A DNA stretch of 64,000 bases from Sphingomonas bisphenolicum. GTDB lineage: Bacteria; Pseudomonadota; Alphaproteobacteria; Sphingomonadales; Sphingomonadaceae. The translations under genes and the position numbers were made by a program. Location: the NCBI RefSeq assembly GCF_024349785.1, contig NZ_AP018818.1:496001-560000 (forward strand). The letters run 5' to 3'. Shown piece after piece: positions 1-9,057 of this stretch (the first letter of the stretch is position 1; each line of letters begins with the position of its first letter). The notes beneath the pieces are model-generated. The model did not search any database and had not been told where the DNA came from. It saw nothing but the letters and a program-made list of their open reading frames with translations.

Positions 1-8
1 GATGCTCC

Positions 9-1241
9 TCAGACGAAGGTGAAGGCCGGCGCTTCGCCGAGCATGGTGCCGACTACGTCACCGATGCGGTTGGCGGGATCGTTGGCGACATGCGCGCGGG
101 CGGCATGAAGGTCGAGCCAGGGCTGGAGGATCGGACTGGACATGTAGACGGCCCGGCCGCCGAGCAGTTTCACCATGTCGTCGGCCAGGTCCGCCAGACG
201 GCGCACGACGCTGGCCGACTGATAGGCGAACAGCGCGCGGCGCTGCATCGGAATGGCCTCGTCGCGTTCGGCATAGCCGATCAGCTCGTCGAAGGTCGCG
301 CGATGGGTCAGCTCCATCTCGTCGGTTTCGGCAATGGCGCGGGCGATGGCAGCGTGCAGGTTCGGATCAGCCTTGGACGCCTTGCCGGTGTTGGTGGATA
401 TCCGGCTCTGCATGATCTCGATCGCCGCCTGGATGGCGGCGCGCATACCACCGAAAGCAGCGGTGGAAACGGAGCGCGTGAACAATTGCGCCCAGGGCAT
501 ACGATAGAGCGGGCCGTCATTGGCCTCCTGTCCCGGATTCTTGCAGGCGAAGCCATCGGCAGCACGATGGGTACGATATTCGGGGACGAACACCCGCTCC
601 ACGAGGATGTCGAAACTGCCTGTACCCTGCAGCCCGAACGTATCCCATGTCCCTTCGATCACCTGATAGTCCGAGCGCGGCAACAGGAAGGTGCGCATGT
701 CAGGCGGGCCGCCATCGGTGTCGAAATTGATCGCGCCCAGAAGCACCCAGCCGCAATGGCTCGAGCCCGAGGAAAAGCCCCAGCGCCCCGACAGGTAGAA
801 ACCGCCTTCCGCTTTCTCCACCTTGCCCACCGGCTGATAGGTGGAGGACACCAGCATGTCAGGATCGTCGCCCCAGACATCTTGCTGCGCCCGGTCGTCG
901 AACAACGCCAGTTCATAAGGATGACAGCCCAGCACGCCGTAGATCCAGCCAGTCGACATGCAGCCTTCGGCCAGCGCCTTCTGCACGTCGAAGAAGACAT
1001 TGGGATGCATCTCGTAACCGCCATGACGGCGCGGCTGGAGGATACGGAAGAATCCCGCCTCGGTCATTTCCGCCACCGTTTCGCGCGGTACGTCATTGGC
1101 CGCCGTGCAGCCGCGCGCGCGGCTTTTCAGCAGGGGAATCATGGCTCGCGCCCTTTCGACCAGCGCCTCGGCGGACGGCGCAAGCGCTTCGCCATTTCCC
1201 GTCGATCGATTTGCTGCTGCCGCGGTCATCCTCGTCTCCAT
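9..1241 (-). CDS. HsaA-like flavin-dependent monooxygenase, oxygenase component
   Basis: A 410-residue protein with the acyl-CoA-dehydrogenase fold of group D flavin monooxygenases. An N-terminal helical domain is followed by a beta domain (about residues 130-240) and a C-terminal four-helix domain ending in a LLGGRAVYMSSP-type segment that resembles HsaA/HpaB-type two-component hydroxylases more than true dehydrogenases. In the steroid pathway HsaA hydroxylates the aromatised A ring of 3-HSA to the catechol, using reduced flavin from HsaB. The gene is divergent from an extradiol dioxygenase that would cleave that catechol, which supports the role. No flavin reductase gene is next to it. Start chosen at 1241 because AGGAG lies seven bases upstream; an in-frame ATG at 1229 lacks this. 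Hydroxylation of another phenolic steroid or aromatic is possible. Confidence 0.7.
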   Translation of the reverse strand: METRMTAAAANRSTGNGEALAPSAEALVERARAMIPLLKSRARGCTAANDVPRETVAEMTEAGFFRILQPRRHGGYEMHPNVFFDVQKALAEGCMSTGWIYGVLGCHPYELALFDDRAQQDVWGDDPDMLVSSTYQPVGKVEKAEGGFYLSGRWGFSSGSSHCGWVLLGAINFDTDGGPPDMRTFLLPRSDYQVIEGTWDTFGLQGTGSFDILVERVFVPEYRTHRAADGFACKNPGQEANDGPLYRMPWAQLFTRSVSTAAFGGMRAAIQAAIEIMQSRISTNTGKASKADPNLHAAIARAIAETDEMELTHRATFDELIGYAERDEAIPMQRRALFAYQSASVVRRLADLADDMVKLLGGRAVYMSSPILQPWLDLHAARAHVANDPANRIGDVVGTMLGEAPAFTFV

Positions 1242-1266
1242 CCAAAGTCTCCTGGACCATTTTGGC

Positions 1267-1300
1267 TATATGCGTAGTTTATATAAATTTAAAATACGCA
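1267..1300. promoter_or_regulatory. Inverted operator-like motif TGCGTA-N18-TACGCA
   Basis: TGCGTA at 1271-1276 and TACGCA at 1295-1300 form an inverted repeat with an 18-base AT-rich spacer. The distal half-site sits between the -35 and -10 of the leftward promoter and the other lies just past the -10, a position suited to repression. An 11-base stretch here (TATATGCGTAG, 1267-1277) recurs exactly, in reverse complement, before the TonB receptor at 22305-22315, again with N18 spacing between half-sites. The regulator is unknown. Confidence 0.55.
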
Positions 1301-1309
1301 AAATGTCAA
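1281..1309 (-). promoter_or_regulatory. Sigma70-type promoter of the leftward monooxygenase
   Basis: On the minus strand TTGACA (1304-1309) and TTATAT (1281-1286) are separated by exactly 17 bases, about 40 bases upstream of the start codon at 1241. The region is strikingly AT-rich against its surroundings. Confidence 0.6.
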
Positions 1310-1443
1310 GCACAGGAGGGGTTGCACATTCTGCGCGATGCATATAGGCATATTTACAACGAATTGCCATTGTTTCGTTGCAAATCGCGGAAAATGACAT
1401 GCATCACAAGCATGTTCGTGATCCAAAATATGGAATTGCGTAT

Positions 1444-1449
1444 TATAAT
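1444..1449 (+). promoter_or_regulatory. Possible -10 element for the rightward steroid operon
   Basis: A perfect TATAAT lies 55 bases before the ATG at 1505, inside a GCGTATTATAATGCG segment that is itself roughly symmetrical and contains another TGCGTA (1437-1442). No good -35 hexamer is visible at 17 bases, so the promoter may depend on an activator. Confidence 0.35.
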
Positions 1450-1504
1450 GCGATTCATGCGGCGACATTGGAATGATGCAGGACGATAGGATGAGGCGGC
1501 AGGA

Positions 1505-2422
1505 ATGGCTGTAATTTCGCTGGGCTATGTGATGATCGAGGCGCGTGACCTGAACGACTGGCGCGCCTTCGCCTGCGATATTGCGGGCCTGATGCCGACA
1601 ACGGCGTCGCGGGACGATGTCGCCCTGTTCCGCATGGACGATCGTCCATTCCGTCTCTGGGTACAGAAGGGCGCGCGCAACGCGTTTATCGCACCGGGAT
1701 GGGAGTGTGCGAGTCGCGAGGATTTCGATGCACTTCTGGCCAGACTGGAAGCGGCAGGGCGGCCGGTCGAACGCGCCGACATCATGGAAGCGCGCGCGCG
1801 GCAGGTCTATGAACTGGCGCGGTCATCGGACCCTGCCGGCAACGCGATGGAAATCTTCTACGGCCGGTTCGTGGATTACGCTCCCTTCGTCTCGCCCGCG
1901 GGCGTCAGCGGCTTCGTGACCGGCGACAATGGCGACATGGGCCTTGGCCATGTCGTGCTCACCGCCCCCAATTTCGCGGAAACGCACAATTTCTACAAAG
2001 ATGTGATGGGCTTTGGCGATACCGACCTCGGCCGTTTCTTCCTGATGGGCGGCGGACCGGACGATCCCGGCGTCGGCTTCGCCTTCCTTCACTGCAATGG
2101 TCGCCACCACAGTCTGGCGCTCGGCCAGATGCCGGAAAGCCCGAACGGCGCCGTCCATATGATGCTGGAAGCCGCGACTCTGGAAGATGTCGGCCGCGCC
2201 TATGACCGCGTACTCAAGAGCAAGGGGAAAGTACCACTGTCCGCAACGCTGGGCCGTCACGTCAACGACAAGATGACGAGCTTCTACATGCAGACGCCCG
2301 GCGGCTTCGACATTGAATATGGCTGGAACGGCCTGGTCATCGACCCGGCCACCTGGGTTCCGACCACCAGCATGACGGTAAGCGATTGGGGCCACAAATG
2401 GGCCCATGAGAAGGACGACTGA
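1505..2422 (+). CDS. hsaC: HsaC-like type I extradiol ring-cleavage dioxygenase
   Basis: A 305-residue two-domain vicinal-oxygen-chelate dioxygenase of the BphC/HsaC class. Fe(II) ligands are readable as His149 (GLGHVVL), His218 (AVHMML) and Glu271 (FDIEYGW), with the usual active-site histidines near 201/202 and 252 and tyrosine 261. Length and spacing match 2,3-dihydroxybiphenyl and 3,4-DHSA dioxygenases. In steroid breakdown HsaC (TesB) meta-cleaves the catechol A ring. First gene of the rightward operon; the next gene starts two bases after its stop. The steroid-specific assignment rests on the ipd genes downstream; a biphenyl-type substrate cannot be excluded from the sequence alone. The meta-cleavage hydrolase HsaD is not nearby. 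Confidence 0.75.
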   Translation: MAVISLGYVMIEARDLNDWRAFACDIAGLMPTTASRDDVALFRMDDRPFRLWVQKGARNAFIAPGWECASREDFDALLARLEAAGRPVERADIMEARARQVYELARSSDPAGNAMEIFYGRFVDYAPFVSPAGVSGFVTGDNGDMGLGHVVLTAPNFAETHNFYKDVMGFGDTDLGRFFLMGGGPDDPGVGFAFLHCNGRHHSLALGQMPESPNGAVHMMLEAATLEDVGRAYDRVLKSKGKVPLSATLGRHVNDKMTSFYMQTPGGFDIEYGWNGLVIDPATWVPTTSMTVSDWGHKWAHEKDD

Positions 2423-2424
2423 AG

Positions 2425-3303
2425 ATGCTCGATAAACGGATGACGGCGCAGGACGTCGTCGGACAATTGTCCGATGGCATGACGATCGGCATTGGCGGCT
2501 GGGGGCCGCGCCGCAAGCCCATGGCGCTGGTCCGCGCGATCATGCGATCCGACCTGAAAGATCTGACCATCGTCGCCTATGGCGGCGCCGACGTCGGGAT
2601 GCTGTGCGCGGCGGGCAAGGTCAGGAAGCTGATCTTCGCCTTCGTGTCGCTCGACGCCATTCCGCTCGAACCCTGGTTCCGCAAGGCGCGCGAAGCGGGG
2701 CAGATCGAGGTGCTGGAACTGGACGAGGGGATGTTCCAATGGGGGCTGAAGGCCGCCGCTTTCGGCCTGCCCTTCCTGCCGACGCGCGTCGGACTGGGCA
2801 CCGATCTGGCCGAGCTGGGCGGTCTCAAGACCGTGCAGTCGCCCTATGCCGACGCGGAAACATTGATCGCCATGCCTGCGCTGAAGCTGGACGTCGCGCT
2901 GCTCCACGTCAATCGCAGCGACTGGCGGGGCAATGTCCACCTCTTCGGCCCCGACCCCTATTATGACGAATGGTTCGCCAAGGCCGCGACCAAAACCTAT
3001 GCGTCGACAGAAGAACTGGTCGACCGGATGGAAGATCATTATCCGCAGGACGCGCACTATAATGTGTTCGAACGCTGCTTCGTCAGCGGCGTCATCCACG
3101 CCCCCTGCGGCGCTCACCCCAGTTCCATGCCACCCGCTTATGGCTGGGACATGAAAGCGTTCAAATCCTATGCCGACGCGGCACGGGAGCCGGGCGACTG
3201 GGCGACGGTGGCCGACCGCTTCGTCGGCGCGACCGAAGCGGCCTATCTGGATAGCATTGGCGGAAAGGAGGCGGTAGCGGCTCTCCCGCTCCCGATATTC
3301 TGA
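2425..3303 (+). CDS. ipdA: IpdA, COCHEA-CoA hydrolase alpha subunit
   Basis: A 292-residue class I CoA-transferase-fold subunit with the N-terminal GxxIGIGGWGPRRKP loop. In Mycobacterium and Comamonas (ScdL1) this family forms an alpha/beta hydrolase that opens ring C of the steroid remnant, a retro-Claisen-like cleavage of COCHEA-CoA, rather than moving CoA. The beta subunit overlaps its stop codon (ATGA), and an IpdC and an EchA20 homologue follow, the same functional neighbours as in Mycobacterium. Assignment is by family resemblance plus this context. Confidence 0.85.
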   Translation: MLDKRMTAQDVVGQLSDGMTIGIGGWGPRRKPMALVRAIMRSDLKDLTIVAYGGADVGMLCAAGKVRKLIFAFVSLDAIPLEPWFRKAREAGQIEVLELDEGMFQWGLKAAAFGLPFLPTRVGLGTDLAELGGLKTVQSPYADAETLIAMPALKLDVALLHVNRSDWRGNVHLFGPDPYYDEWFAKAATKTYASTEELVDRMEDHYPQDAHYNVFERCFVSGVIHAPCGAHPSSMPPAYGWDMKAFKSYADAAREPGDWATVADRFVGATEAAYLDSIGGKEAVAALPLPIF

Positions 3304-4106
3304 TGACTGACGTAATAACGACTGAGGCGACTCTGGCAGAACTCTGCATTTTCGCCTGTTCGGAGGCTTTCCGGGGCAATGGCGAGATCATCGCTACCGG
3401 CGTCGGCCCCGTGCCACGCCTGGGCGCCAGCCTCGCCAAGCTGACCCACAGCCCCGAACTGATGATGACCGATGGCGAAGCCTATCTGGTCGAACAGCCG
3501 GTGCCGATCGGCCCGCGCGGCTATGACGACCGCAAGGCTGCGGGCCACCTGCCCTTCTCGCGCTTCTTCGACAGCGCGGTGTGGACGGGACGCCGCCATG
3601 CGATGGTGACGCCGACGCAACTCGACCGTTTCGGCCAGATCAATTTGAGCTATCTGGGTGGCACCTATGACAAGCCCAAGACGCAGATGCTGGGCGTGCG
3701 CGGCTTTCCGGGCAACACCATCTACCACGCCAACAGCTTCTTCTTCCCGATGCATTCGGCGCGCACCTTCGTCGCGGGCGACGTCGATATGGTGTCGGGC
3801 GTGGGCTATAATCCGGCCAAGCGGGTCCCAGGCGGCAACTATGCGGGTGTCGACCTGCGCCGGATCGTCACCAACCTGTGCGTCATGGATTTCGGTGGCA
3901 CGAACAACGCTATCCGGGTCGTGTCCCTGCATCCGGGCGTCACCTTCGAGGAGGTGCAGGACGCGACCGGCTTCCCGCTGGAAAAGGGCGAGATCGTCGA
4001 AACACCGATACCGAACGCCGAGGCGCTGACGATCATCGCCAGCCTCGACCCCCACAATATCCGCGCATCCGTCATCAAGGACAATCCGCCTGCAAGGAGG
4101 GCATGA
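3303..4106 (+). CDS. ipdB: IpdB, COCHEA-CoA hydrolase beta subunit
   Basis: A 267-residue CoA-transferase-fold beta subunit, translationally coupled to ipdA by a four-base ATGA overlap. It contains the expected GVGPVPRLGASLA segment near residues 38-50 and a central LDRFGQINLS strand typical of beta subunits. Partner of IpdA in hydrolytic opening of ring C. The 3' end overlaps the start region of the following hydratase, whose ribosome-binding site AAGGAGG (4094-4100) lies inside ipdB. Confidence 0.85.
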   Translation: MTDVITTEATLAELCIFACSEAFRGNGEIIATGVGPVPRLGASLAKLTHSPELMMTDGEAYLVEQPVPIGPRGYDDRKAAGHLPFSRFFDSAVWTGRRHAMVTPTQLDRFGQINLSYLGGTYDKPKTQMLGVRGFPGNTIYHANSFFFPMHSARTFVAGDVDMVSGVGYNPAKRVPGGNYAGVDLRRIVTNLCVMDFGGTNNAIRVVSLHPGVTFEEVQDATGFPLEKGEIVETPIPNAEALTIIASLDPHNIRASVIKDNPPARRA

Positions 4107-5011
4107 TGAGCGACAGTGATCGTCTGGTCGAACCGCAAGAGGTCGACATCGTCTATGAGACCGACGAGCCGGTCACCTATGAAGTGATCGACCATGTCGC
4201 ATGGATCATGTTGAACCGTCCGGGCTTCAACAACGCCCAGAACGGCCAGATGACCTATGCGCTGGACGACGCCTTCATGACTGCGACGAACGACGATGAC
4301 GTCCGGGCGATCGTGCTGGGCGGCAACGGCAAGCATTTTTCCGCCGGGCACGACATCGGCACGCCGGGACGCGACTTGCACAGACATTTCGACAACCGGT
4401 TGATGGTGCCGGGCCACGTTAACAAGCCCGCGGCCGAGCTGCTCTACACCCGCGAGAAAGAGCAATATGTCGGGATGTGCCGGCGCTGGCGCGACGTCGC
4501 CAAACCGACCATCGCGATGGTGCAGGGAGCCTGCGTCGCGGGCGGATTGATGCTGGCCTGGGTCTGCGACCTGATCGTGGCGAGCGAGGACGCCTTCTTT
4601 CAGGATCCGGTCAACCGCATGGGCATTCCGGGCGTCGAATATTTCGCCCATGCCTATGAGCTGCCGCCGCGTATCGCCAAGGAGTTCCTGCTGCTGGGCG
4701 AGCGCATGACCGCGCAGCGCGCCGAACAGTTCGGCATGGTGAACAAGGTCGTGTCCCGCGAGGCGCTGCGCGAGACGGTGGCGGCGATGGCGGCAAAGCT
4801 GGTCGCGCAGCCACGCCTGGGCAACTGGCTGACCAAGCAGGCGATCAATCATGTCGAGGAACTGATGGGCAAGCGCAATGCCATCGAGGCGCAATATCAT
4901 ATGCACCATTTCGCCCATGCCCAGAATGACCTGACGATGGGCAATTCGATCGGCGGCCTCGACGGCAAGGCGATGGCTGCCGCGAACAAGAAAGACGCGG
5001 GCGAAGGCTGA
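4106..5011 (+). CDS. Enoyl-CoA hydratase/isomerase family protein
   Basis: A 301-residue crotonase-fold protein. The oxyanion-hole motif KHFSAGHDIG and the downstream GACVAGGLMLAWVCDL helix are clear. It is longer than classical crotonases (about 260 residues) because of an N-terminal extension and an insertion after SAGHDIGT. Two ATGs overlap the ipdB stop; 4106 is preferred over 4103 because AAGGAGG then sits five bases away rather than two. Lying between ipdB and ipdC, it most likely hydrates or isomerises a ring C/D CoA ester. It is not the EchA20 equivalent, which is encoded at 6111. Confidence 0.75.
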   Translation: MSDSDRLVEPQEVDIVYETDEPVTYEVIDHVAWIMLNRPGFNNAQNGQMTYALDDAFMTATNDDDVRAIVLGGNGKHFSAGHDIGTPGRDLHRHFDNRLMVPGHVNKPAAELLYTREKEQYVGMCRRWRDVAKPTIAMVQGACVAGGLMLAWVCDLIVASEDAFFQDPVNRMGIPGVEYFAHAYELPPRIAKEFLLLGERMTAQRAEQFGMVNKVVSREALRETVAAMAAKLVAQPRLGNWLTKQAINHVEELMGKRNAIEAQYHMHHFAHAQNDLTMGNSIGGLDGKAMAAANKKDAGEG

Positions 5012-6099
5012 TGGGCGATCCGCTGCATACAATCATGACCGAGCGGCTGGGGTGTCGCTGGCCGATTATCCAGACCGCGATGGGTTGGGTGGCCGAACCC
5101 TCGCTCGTCATCGGCTCCACCAAGGCCGGCGCGTTCGGTTTTCTGGGCGCGGCGGTGATGACGCCGGACGAAGCGCGCGCGAAGCTATTGGCGGTGCGGC
5201 GCGGCACCGATCGACCCTTCGGCGTCAATTTCCACATGTTCCAGCCGGGTGCCGACCAGATTGTCGAGCTGATCCTGGCCAACAGGGATCAGGTGCGCGC
5301 GGTGAGCTTCGGGCGCGGCCCCAATGCCAAGATGATCGCGCGGTTCAAGGATGCGGGCATCCTCTGCGTGCCGACTGTGGGCGCGGTCAAACATGCGCAG
5401 AAGATGGTCGAACTGGGTGTCGACATGGTCAATGTGCAAGGCGGCGAAGGCGGCGGCCATACCGGATCGGTGCCGACCACCGTGCTGCTGCCACAGGTGT
5501 TGGACGCGGTGCAGGTACCGGTGATCGCCAGCGGCGGCTTTGCTGACGGGCGCGGGTTGGCGGCGGCGCTGGCCTATGGCGCGGTGGGCATCGCCATGGG
5601 TACGCGTTTCCTGCTGACGCAGGAAAGCCCGGTGCCGGACAGCGCCAAGGCGGAATATCTCAAGGCCGGCACCGACCGCATCATCGTTACCACCAGGCTG
5701 GACGGGATTCCGCAGCGAATGGTGCGCACGACGTTGCTCGACCGGATCGAAAAATCCGGGAAACTGACCATGTGGCTGCGCGCGATCGAGGCCAGCAGGA
5801 CGATGAAGAAGCAGACCGGCGCAAGCTGGGTCGACCTCATCCGATCAGCAAGCGGCATGACCGCCCATGGCGCCATGCCGCTCAAACAGGCGATGCTGGC
5901 CGCGACCATGCCGATGCTGATCCAGAAAGCGGTGGTCGACGGCGATATCGAACATGGCGTGATGGCGACCGGCGTGGTCGGCGGACGCATCAACGAAATT
6001 CCAAGCTGCCAGCAACTCGTCGATCGCATTGTCGAAGAAGCCCATGGGCGGCTTAACGCGCTGGCCTCAATGGGTCGAGAGACCGCTCCGGCGCTCTGA
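5011..6099 (+). CDS. ipdC: IpdC, FMN-dependent enone-forming oxidoreductase
   Basis: A 362-residue TIM-barrel protein of the nitronate monooxygenase/2-nitropropane dioxygenase family. FMN/phosphate-binding features include the GGEGGGHTGS loop (about residues 147-156), VIASGGFADGRG and GAVGIAMGTRF. In steroid catabolism IpdC (ScdK) introduces the ring double bond that makes the EchA20 substrate. ATG overlaps the preceding TGA and echA20 follows 11 bases after its stop, so ipdA-ipdB-ipdC-echA20 are kept together here apart from the inserted hydratase. Confidence 0.85.
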   Translation: MGDPLHTIMTERLGCRWPIIQTAMGWVAEPSLVIGSTKAGAFGFLGAAVMTPDEARAKLLAVRRGTDRPFGVNFHMFQPGADQIVELILANRDQVRAVSFGRGPNAKMIARFKDAGILCVPTVGAVKHAQKMVELGVDMVNVQGGEGGGHTGSVPTTVLLPQVLDAVQVPVIASGGFADGRGLAAALAYGAVGIAMGTRFLLTQESPVPDSAKAEYLKAGTDRIIVTTRLDGIPQRMVRTTLLDRIEKSGKLTMWLRAIEASRTMKKQTGASWVDLIRSASGMTAHGAMPLKQAMLAATMPMLIQKAVVDGDIEHGVMATGVVGGRINEIPSCQQLVDRIVEEAHGRLNALASMGRETAPAL

Positions 6100-6110
6100 G
6101 GGAGGATAAG

Positions 6111-6860
6111 ATGCCGATCACATGCACCATCGAAAACCGGATCGCGGAAATTGTCTTCGATCATGCGCCGGTCAACGCCTTCGACAGCGCGACTTGGAAC
6201 AGCCTGCCCAGGATCATCACCGATGCGGCGCGCAACGAGGACGTTCATTGCATCCTGATCCGCGCGGAGGGGCGCGGCTTTTGCGGCGGCGTCGATATCA
6301 AGGAGATGCAGGCCCACCCCGAGCGCATCCCGCACCTCAATCGCGGCAATTACCTGACCTTCAAGGCGATCCACGAAGCCGAAATTCCGGTCGTGGTCGC
6401 AGTCCACAAATTCGTGATCGGTGGCGGCATCGGCATTTGCGGCGCGTCCGACACGATCATCGCGGCGGAGGACGCCTATTTCTCGCTGCCGGAGATCGAT
6501 CGCGGCGCGATGGGTGGGGCCAGCCACATGTCGCGCATGTTGCCGCTGCACAAGGTGCGCGCGGCCTTCTTCACCGGCGGCACTATCCCCGCGCAGGAAG
6601 CCTATCGCCTGGGCGCGGTAGAGAAGGTCGTGCCACGCGCCGATCTGGAAAGCGAAGCCCGCGCCTTCGCCGCGCTGATCGCGTCCAAGTCGCGCAAGGC
6701 GCTCGTGATCGCCAAGGAAGCATTGAACGGTCTGGAAGCCCGCGACGTCGACCGGGGCTATCGCTGGGAACAGGGCTTCACCTTGGAAATGTACATGCAC
6801 GAGGACAGCCAGAAGGCGCGCGACGCCTTTGTCGACACGGGCAAGGCGGCCCGGTTCTGA
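6111..6860 (+). CDS. echA20: EchA20-type ring-D-cleaving crotonase-family hydrolase
   Basis: A 249-residue crotonase-fold protein. The segments RAEGRGFCGGVDIKEMQ, GGGIG and LPEIDRGAMGGASHMSR follow the EchA20 pattern closely, including the C-terminal YRWEQGFTLE stretch. EchA20 (ScdY) hydrolyses ring D of the steroid remnant to give COCHEA-CoA, the substrate of IpdAB. Strong GGAGG Shine-Dalgarno before the ATG. The stop overlaps the ATG of the next gene. Confidence 0.85.
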   Translation: MPITCTIENRIAEIVFDHAPVNAFDSATWNSLPRIITDAARNEDVHCILIRAEGRGFCGGVDIKEMQAHPERIPHLNRGNYLTFKAIHEAEIPVVVAVHKFVIGGGIGICGASDTIIAAEDAYFSLPEIDRGAMGGASHMSRMLPLHKVRAAFFTGGTIPAQEAYRLGAVEKVVPRADLESEARAFAALIASKSRKALVIAKEALNGLEARDVDRGYRWEQGFTLEMYMHEDSQKARDAFVDTGKAARF

Positions 6861-8014
6861 TGGACCTGACCTATACTCCCGAACAACAGGCGTTCCGGGC
6901 CGAGGCGCGCGCATGGCTGGAAGCCCATGTGCCCACCGCGACGCTGGAACATTTTGACGCAACGCGCGAAGGCTTTGAGGCCCATCGCGCATGGGAAAAG
7001 ACGCTCAAGTCCGGCGACTGGGGCATGCTGACATGGCCGGTCGAATATGGCGGGCGCGGCCTCGACCTCATCCAATGGCTGATCTTCGAGGAGGAATATT
7101 ATCGCGCTGGAGCGCCGGGTCGGGTCAACCAGAACGGCATCTTCCTCCTCGGCCCGACGCTGATCGAATATGGCACCCATGCGCAGAAACAGCGTTTCCT
7201 TCCCTCCATGGCGAGCGGCAAGGAAATCTGGGCGCAGGCCTGGTCCGAACCGCAGGCCGGGTCCGATCTGGCCGGCGTGCGGGCGACCTGCGTGGCCGAC
7301 GGTGAGGATTATATCCTCAACGGCCACAAAATCTGGTCGAGCCGCGCTGTGTTCGCCGACTGGGCGTTCGGCCTGTTCCGCACGCCGGGGACGGAGCGGC
7401 ACAAGGGGATGAGCCTCATCTTCTTCCCGCTCGACGCGCCGGGCGTGACCGTCAACGCGATCAAGAAGATCAACGGCCATGTCGGCTTTGCGGAAATCTT
7501 CCTAGAGAATGTGCGCGTCCCCGCCTTCAACCGTCTGGGTGACGAAGGCCAGGGCTGGCATATCTGCATGGCGACAGCGGGCTTCGAGCGCGGGCTGATG
7601 CTGCGCTCTCCTGCCCGCTATCAGGTCGCTGCGGCGAAGCTGGCCGCGCTGTGGCAAGCACATAAGGAAACGGCCGATCCCGCGCTGGAAGCCGATGTGG
7701 TGCGCGCGCACATGAACGCAGAGGCCTATGCGCTCAATATCTACCAGACCGCCTCGCGGCTCATGGCGGGGGCGAAGATCGGGCCGGAAGCCTCCACCAA
7801 CAAGATTTTCTGGTCGGAGCTCGACATCCACCTGACCCAGACCGCGCTGTCCATCCTCGGCCCTGTCGCCGAACTGACGCAGGACGCGCCGGACGCCAAT
7901 CCGGTCGATTGGATCGACGACCATATCTTCGCGCTTGCGGGCCCCATCTATGCCGGGTCGAACGAGATCCAGCGCAACATCATCGCCGAGCGGATGCTCG
8001 GCTTGCCGCGCTGA
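6860..8014 (+). CDS. Acyl-CoA dehydrogenase (FadE31-type)
   Basis: A 384-residue acyl-CoA dehydrogenase starting MDLTYTPEQQAFR, by an ATGA overlap with echA20. It has the N-terminal helical domain, FAD/substrate motif QAWSEPQAGSDLAG and the C-terminal YAGSNEIQRNIIAERMLGLPR flavin-binding signature. The next gene encodes a second, shorter dehydrogenase. Steroid acyl-CoA dehydrogenases often form alpha2beta2 heterotetramers from two adjacent genes, so I infer that the pair is one enzyme. Likely role: desaturation during late C/D-ring breakdown (FadE31/32-like) or of HIP-CoA. Confidence 0.75.
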   Translation: MDLTYTPEQQAFRAEARAWLEAHVPTATLEHFDATREGFEAHRAWEKTLKSGDWGMLTWPVEYGGRGLDLIQWLIFEEEYYRAGAPGRVNQNGIFLLGPTLIEYGTHAQKQRFLPSMASGKEIWAQAWSEPQAGSDLAGVRATCVADGEDYILNGHKIWSSRAVFADWAFGLFRTPGTERHKGMSLIFFPLDAPGVTVNAIKKINGHVGFAEIFLENVRVPAFNRLGDEGQGWHICMATAGFERGLMLRSPARYQVAAAKLAALWQAHKETADPALEADVVRAHMNAEAYALNIYQTASRLMAGAKIGPEASTNKIFWSELDIHLTQTALSILGPVAELTQDAPDANPVDWIDDHIFALAGPIYAGSNEIQRNIIAERMLGLPR

Positions 8015-8025
8015 GGAGGGCGGAC

Positions 8026-9057
8026 ATGGATTTCACCCTCAGCGACGAACAGATGATGTTCGCGGAGACGGCGCGGACGCTCTTCGCCGATAGCTGCACG
8101 CCCGATCACTGGCGCAAGATGATGGAAGCGGGCGCCGCACACGACGATGCCCGTTGGGCGTCTATCGTCGAAACCGGCCTGAGTCTGATGCTGCTGCCCG
8201 AAAGCGCAGGCGGCATCGACCTGTCCGAAATCGACTTCACCCTGATCGCCCAGGAAGCGGGCTATGTCGCGCTCCCTGAGCCGCTGGTCGAAAGCGCGGG
8301 CGTCGCCGCGCCGATGCTGGCTGCGCTGGCGCCCGGTCATGCGGCGCTTGCTGATCCGCTCGCTACCATCGCCATCGCGCATCCGATCAATCCTTTCGTC
8401 GCCAATGCCGACAGCGCGGCGGCGATCCTGCTGGAGAAGGAGGGCGAGGCTTATCTCGTCACGCCCGATCAGGTGACGCTGACCGCGCAGGCAAGCATCG
8501 ATCCCTTTCGCCGCCTGTTTCGCGTGGAATGGGACGCGGCCAACGCCACGCCGCTGGGCAAGGCAGACTGGGACTTGGCCCTCGACCGGGCGGCGCTGTT
8601 CAACGCCGCCATGGGCCTCGGTCTCGCACAGCGCGCGGTCGATCTGGCGGTCGACTATGCCAAGGAACGGCAGCAGTTCGGCAAACCCATCGGCAGCTAT
8701 CAGGCGGTTAAGCATCATCTGGCTTCCGCACAGGTCGCGATCGAATTCGCCCGGCCTGTCGTCATGGCGGCGGCCGCGGAAATCGGCCATCGCGACATGC
8801 AGGCGCGCGCGCGCGTCAGCCATGCAAAGATCGTCGCGCTGGAAGCCGCCGACAAGGCCGCCCGCGCTTCGATCCAGGTGCATGGCGCCATGGGCTATAG
8901 CTGGGAGGTCGACGCCCACCTCTTCCTCAAACGCGCGCTGGCGCTGAGCCGGAATTGGGGCACGCCCGCCTTCCACCGCGCCCGCATCGCGCAGCGGCTG
9001 TTTACCCAGCCCAACGGCCCCGAGCAGACCTTCGCCAGAGAGAGCAAAAATGCCTGA
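8026..9057 (+). CDS. Acyl-CoA dehydrogenase, shorter partner subunit
   Basis: A 343-residue acyl-CoA dehydrogenase starting MDFTLSDEQMMFAETAR with GAGGAGG just upstream. The middle beta domain is shortened and lacks the usual SEPxAGSD motif, while the C-terminal domain is complete (ERQQFGKPIGSYQAVKHHLA; IQVHGAMGYSWEVDAH). This is the pattern of the non-FAD-motif subunit of heteromeric steroid acyl-CoA dehydrogenases, so it probably pairs with the 6860-8014 product. The downstream thiolase start overlaps its 3' end by eight bases. Confidence 0.75.
   Translation: MDFTLSDEQMMFAETARTLFADSCTPDHWRKMMEAGAAHDDARWASIVETGLSLMLLPESAGGIDLSEIDFTLIAQEAGYVALPEPLVESAGVAAPMLAALAPGHAALADPLATIAIAHPINPFVANADSAAAILLEKEGEAYLVTPDQVTLTAQASIDPFRRLFRVEWDAANATPLGKADWDLALDRAALFNAAMGLGLAQRAVDLAVDYAKERQQFGKPIGSYQAVKHHLASAQVAIEFARPVVMAAAAEIGHRDMQARARVSHAKIVALEAADKAARASIQVHGAMGYSWEVDAHLFLKRALALSRNWGTPAFHRARIAQRLFTQPNGPEQTFARESKNA

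Noticed and set aside
5574..6992. A 472-codon minus-strand open frame over ipdC and echA20
   Set aside because: Both plus-strand genes have catalytic motifs and strong start signals; the antisense frame has none.
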